Positions 61,449 through 64,000 of a stretch of DNA of 64,000 nucleotides are shown here, one piece after another (position 1 is the first letter of the stretch; every line of letters starts with the position of its first letter). Source of the DNA: Phocaeicola plebeius DSM 17135 (GTDB lineage: Bacteria; Bacteroidota; Bacteroidia; Bacteroidales; Bacteroidaceae); the NCBI RefSeq assembly GCF_000187895.1, contig NZ_DS990130.1, positions 62,001-126,000 of the forward strand, read 5' to 3'. Under the pieces are notes generated by a model. It had not been told where the DNA came from, ran no database searches, and worked only from the letters and a program-made list of their open reading frames with translations. The position numbers and the translations under genes were made by a program.

Positions 61449-61534
61449 TATTATTGAACAAATTTACCCCCTCTCATATATGATAATAAACTGCCAATAT
61501 CGAATTACAAGTAAATATATATTTCAACAAAAAA

Positions 61535-61597
61535 GGTTTAGCCTATTATTACACAACAATTTCACCCTAAGAATAAAATATATATAGAGTAAATTTG
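61535..61597 (+). promoter_or_regulatory. Promoter of the divergent GH16 gene with degenerate operator copy
   Basis: TAAATTTG (61590-61597) is a good -7 box with a poor -33 region. Upstream, the sequence from TTTAGCCTATTATT (about 61537) to AATTTCACCC (61558-61567) resembles TTTACCACCTATTATT to AATTTACCCC at 61441-61470. The divergent region therefore seems to hold two related operator copies, one for each direction. Confidence 0.4.
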
Positions 61598-61626
61598 CCA
61601 ATATAACAAACTGTAAAAACAAATTT

Positions 61627-62529
61627 ATGAAAAACTATTTGATTTACTTACTCGCAGCAGTATCGTGTACAACTGTAGCAGACCTAAATGCTCAAGTCAG
61701 TACAAAAACAGGTAATGAAACCACAGAACTTACAATTCCGAAAAAGTTCTACAAGGACAGCATTGATTTCAGCAATGCTCCGAAAAGACTTAACAACAAG
61801 TACCCTCTTTCCGACCAGAAGAACGAAGGCGGATGGGTTCTAAACAAAAAGGCCTCTGACGAGTTCAAAGGAAAGAAGCTGAATGAGGAAAGATGGTTCC
61901 CGAACAACCCTAAATGGAAAGGAAGACAACCTACTTTCTTTGCAAAGGAGAATACTACATTTGAAGACGGCTGTTGCGTGATGAGAACTTACAAGCCGGA
62001 AGCAGGATCACTGCCCGAAGGATATACTCACACTGCCGGTTTCCTGGTAAGCAAAGAACTTTTCCTTTACGGATATTTCGAAGCAAGACTGAGACCAAAC
62101 GACTCGCCATGGGTTTTCGGTTTCTGGATGTCGAACAATGAAAGAAACTGGTGGACTGAAATAGACATTTGCGAGAACTGCCCCGGCAATCCTGCCAACA
62201 GACATGACCTGAACTCGAACGTGCATGTATTTAAAGCTCCAGCAGATAAGGGTGATATAAAGAAACATATCAACTTCCCTGCCAAATACTATATACCATT
62301 CGAATTGCAGAAAGACTTTCACGTATGGGGACTTGACTGGAGCAAGGAATATATCCGACTATATATAGACGGAGTACTGTACAGAGAAATAGAGAACAAG
62401 TACTGGCACCAGCCATTACGCATCAATCTTAACAACGAATCGAACAAATGGTTCGGAGCCTTGCCGGACGACAACAATATGGATTCTGAATATCTGATAG
62501 ATTATGTAAGGGTGTGGTACAAGAAATAA
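61627..62529 (+). CDS. GH16 endo-galactanase (agarase/porphyranase family)
   Basis: The 300-residue protein has a signal peptide (MKNYLIYLLAAVSCTTVADLNAQ) and the catalytic signature WTEIDICENC with Glu178, Asp180 and Glu183. The pattern KASDEFKGKKLNEERW and RPNDSPWVFGFWMSNN is typical of GH16 acting on marine galactans. It is the only cargo gene on the plus strand, divergent from GH29 and convergent with the second susD. It matches the gene I remember as BACPLE_01703, whose enzyme works on hybrid agarose/porphyran chains. That specificity is recalled, not derived here. Confidence 0.9.
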   Translation: MKNYLIYLLAAVSCTTVADLNAQVSTKTGNETTELTIPKKFYKDSIDFSNAPKRLNNKYPLSDQKNEGGWVLNKKASDEFKGKKLNEERWFPNNPKWKGRQPTFFAKENTTFEDGCCVMRTYKPEAGSLPEGYTHTAGFLVSKELFLYGYFEARLRPNDSPWVFGFWMSNNERNWWTEIDICENCPGNPANRHDLNSNVHVFKAPADKGDIKKHINFPAKYYIPFELQKDFHVWGLDWSKEYIRLYIDGVLYREIENKYWHQPLRINLNNESNKWFGALPDDNNMDSEYLIDYVRVWYKK

Positions 62530-62552
62530 GAAATAACATAATCTGAAATTAT

Positions 62553-62600
62553 AAAAGGCAGTCTTCATTATCAGTATGCTGATGATAAAGTCTGCCTTTT
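62553..62600. terminator. Bidirectional terminator between GH16 and susD
   Basis: AAAAGGCAG (62553-62561) pairs with CTGCCTTTT (62592-62600), and inner bases of TCTTCATTATCA pair with TGATGATAAAG. Both strands end in T-runs, so it serves the convergent GH16 and SusD genes. Confidence 0.85.
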
Positions 62601-62632
62601 TAACAAGAAGATAAAGATTTTAATCTGCCCTA

Positions 62633-64000
62633 TCACTCATTTACTTCATCCGGATACTCTGTAAGCGAGTTTCCCGAATTGCTTATTTCAATAGAGCCGA
62701 TAGGAAGATAATTGAACTTCTTGCTCCATGCAGAGATACCATAATCTCTTCTAAGAATAGGCATCATGACCTCCTCGGCACGTCCTGAGCGGACGAGGTC
62801 AAACCATCTGTCACCCTCGCATGCCAGTTCACAACGACGCTCATACCATAGAACATCAATTACGCTTTTAAATCTGTCAGGATACATCTGCATTAGCTTG
62901 TCAACATCAATATAACTTCCGTCGTCTGCATGAACATGCTTCTTTCTGAGTTCATTTATGTAATACTTCGCTTTTGCTTCATCAGGATTAGTACCTCTGA
63001 GATATGCTTCGGCAAGCATCAGATACACTTCACCATATCTGATGACCCTTACGTTTCCAGGCTTGTTTAGATTGGGGTTTCCTATCATATCGTAATTTTT
63101 GAAAGGAGGATATTTCTTCTGGGCATATCCCTGGAAATCAGGCCCGTAAGAGCCTGTCTCCCAAACAACTTTTTTTGATTCATCCTGAATATTGGCATTA
63201 GGTTTGGTTACAAGTTCATCGTAAGTAAATATCGCCGCATCACGACGCACATGGTCATCCGGAAGGAAATAATCATACAATTCCTTAGTAGGCAGACAAA
63301 AGCCATATCCATTATCATAATCAGGACTATTTTTCAACTGTCTCGGTCCGCAGAAAGTCACCCACATAGCACCTTCGCCTGCATCAATATTACCCCAGTT
63401 TGTATTACCAGATTTGGTAGAGGTCTGTATTTCAAATATAGATTCCTCGTTATTCTCCTGATGAGCCGCAAACAATTTAGAATAATCATCCGTCAGAGTA
63501 TAATTACCACTTGAAATTACATCCTCCAATAAAGGTTTCGCTTTGTCAAAAATCTTAGCATCATCGTTGCTCCAGTCAGCCCAATAAAGATAGACCTTGG
63601 CCAACAGGGCTTGAGCCGCAGTCTTGGTAATACGTCCTTTCATTGTGTCCGGGAAATTATCCTTTAGAGAAGGGATAGCTTCAAGAAGATCTTTCTCTAT
63701 TGCTTTATTTACATTTTCGCGAGTATCTCTCGTAAACTTGAATCCTTCAGGATAAAGAGTCTCAAGACTGATAAAGCATGGACCATAATATCTCAACAAT
63801 TCAAAATGATACCAAGCACGTAAGAACTTAGCTTCAGCTTTATAAACTTTAGCTTCCGGACTGTCATACTCTGAATTTATTACAAGATTACATCTATATA
63901 TACCACGGTAACGAGTTTTCCACAAATTATCGGAAATAGAATTGACACTCGTATTTGAATAATCCTCTATAGCCTGCATGTAAGGCTGATCCTGATCAGA
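62633..64000 (-). CDS. susD: Second SusD-like lipoprotein (partial, C-terminal part)
   Basis: About 455 residues are visible; the N-terminus lies beyond the right edge. SusD features are YKAEAKFLRAWYHFELLRYYGP, ALLAKVYLYWADW, RVIRYGEVYLMLAEAYLRG and the C-terminal WYERRCELACEGDRWFDLVRSG with the terminal PIGSIEISNS. A susC gene is expected upstream outside the window. The protein differs clearly from the first SusD, so the locus has two import systems, perhaps for different chain types (porphyran-rich and agarose-rich). Confidence 0.9.
   Translation of the reverse strand, partial: SDQDQPYMQAIEDYSNTSVNSISDNLWKTRYRGIYRCNLVINSEYDSPEAKVYKAEAKFLRAWYHFELLRYYGPCFISLETLYPEGFKFTRDTRENVNKAIEKDLLEAIPSLKDNFPDTMKGRITKTAAQALLAKVYLYWADWSNDDAKIFDKAKPLLEDVISSGNYTLTDDYSKLFAAHQENNEESIFEIQTSTKSGNTNWGNIDAGEGAMWVTFCGPRQLKNSPDYDNGYGFCLPTKELYDYFLPDDHVRRDAAIFTYDELVTKPNANIQDESKKVVWETGSYGPDFQGYAQKKYPPFKNYDMIGNPNLNKPGNVRVIRYGEVYLMLAEAYLRGTNPDEAKAKYYINELRKKHVHADDGSYIDVDKLMQMYPDRFKSVIDVLWYERRCELACEGDRWFDLVRSGRAEEVMMPILRRDYGISAWSKKFNYLPIGSIEISNSGNSLTEYPDEVNE

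Noticed and set aside
1..64000. tRNA or rRNA genes
   Set aside because: No cloverleaf with a conserved T-arm sequence and no rRNA-like stretch was noticed on either strand.

Overview
The window is from a gut Bacteroidota genome. The evidence is a CTnDOT-type conjugation region, SusC/SusD pairs, a hybrid two-component regulator, many lipoproteins with Bacteroides-type signal peptides, and promoters of the TTTG / TAnnTTTG kind. Gene order and catalytic-residue numbering (GH117 Asp90/Asp245/His302; GH86 Glu152/Glu279 when the second Met is used as start) agree with what I remember of the porphyran utilisation locus of Phocaeicola (Bacteroides) plebeius. That identification rests on memory and was not searched.

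Layout. Positions 1-2849 (minus strand) hold the first conjugation genes traA-traB-traC-traD-traE-traF, reading off the left edge. Positions 2850-3661 are non-coding: a 40-bp tandem repeat array, a 10-bp phased operator, a promoter and oriT-like hairpins. Positions 3662-9846 (plus) carry mobA, mobB and mobC; mobC is split by a 2.4-kb group II intron that encodes its own maturase. A promoter, a folded leader with a terminator and a small DHFR-like gene follow. Positions 10558-14148 (minus) hold rteB- and rteA-like regulators, with rteA broken by a frameshift.

From 14329 to the right edge the element carries red-algal galactan cargo. One operon encodes GH2-GH2-GH117-GH16 (agarose/porphyran oligosaccharide breakdown). 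A seven-gene operon looks like a complete oxidative L-galactose route to 2-keto-3-deoxygluconate, including transporter and mutarotase. Then come a GH105-GH154 fusion, a GH50-like enzyme and a frameshifted porin-like gene; surface lipoproteins, a CBM protein and a GH16 porphyranase; an LRR lipoprotein and two GH86 enzymes; two surface glycan-binding proteins, SusD, SusC and the hybrid two-component system; an Fe-alcohol dehydrogenase, a sulfatase and a GH29 enzyme. A divergent GH16 and the start of a second SusD/SusC set end the window.

How it works together (inference). Surface GH16/GH86 enzymes cut porphyran and agarose, SusCD imports the fragments, and periplasmic sulfatase, GH29, GH2 and GH117 trim them to L-galactose, D-galactose and anhydrogalactose. 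L-galactose is then oxidised through L-galactonate, tagaturonate and altronate. Four promoters of the cargo share a palindrome close to GGTAAAATTTTACCCC at a constant distance from the -7 box, which suggests one regulon under the hybrid two-component system. The least explained parts are the attenuator-like leader at 9877-10140, the 40-bp iterons beside a ParA plus two RHH-like proteins, and the phased TGTCA arrays shared by the tra and mob promoters.
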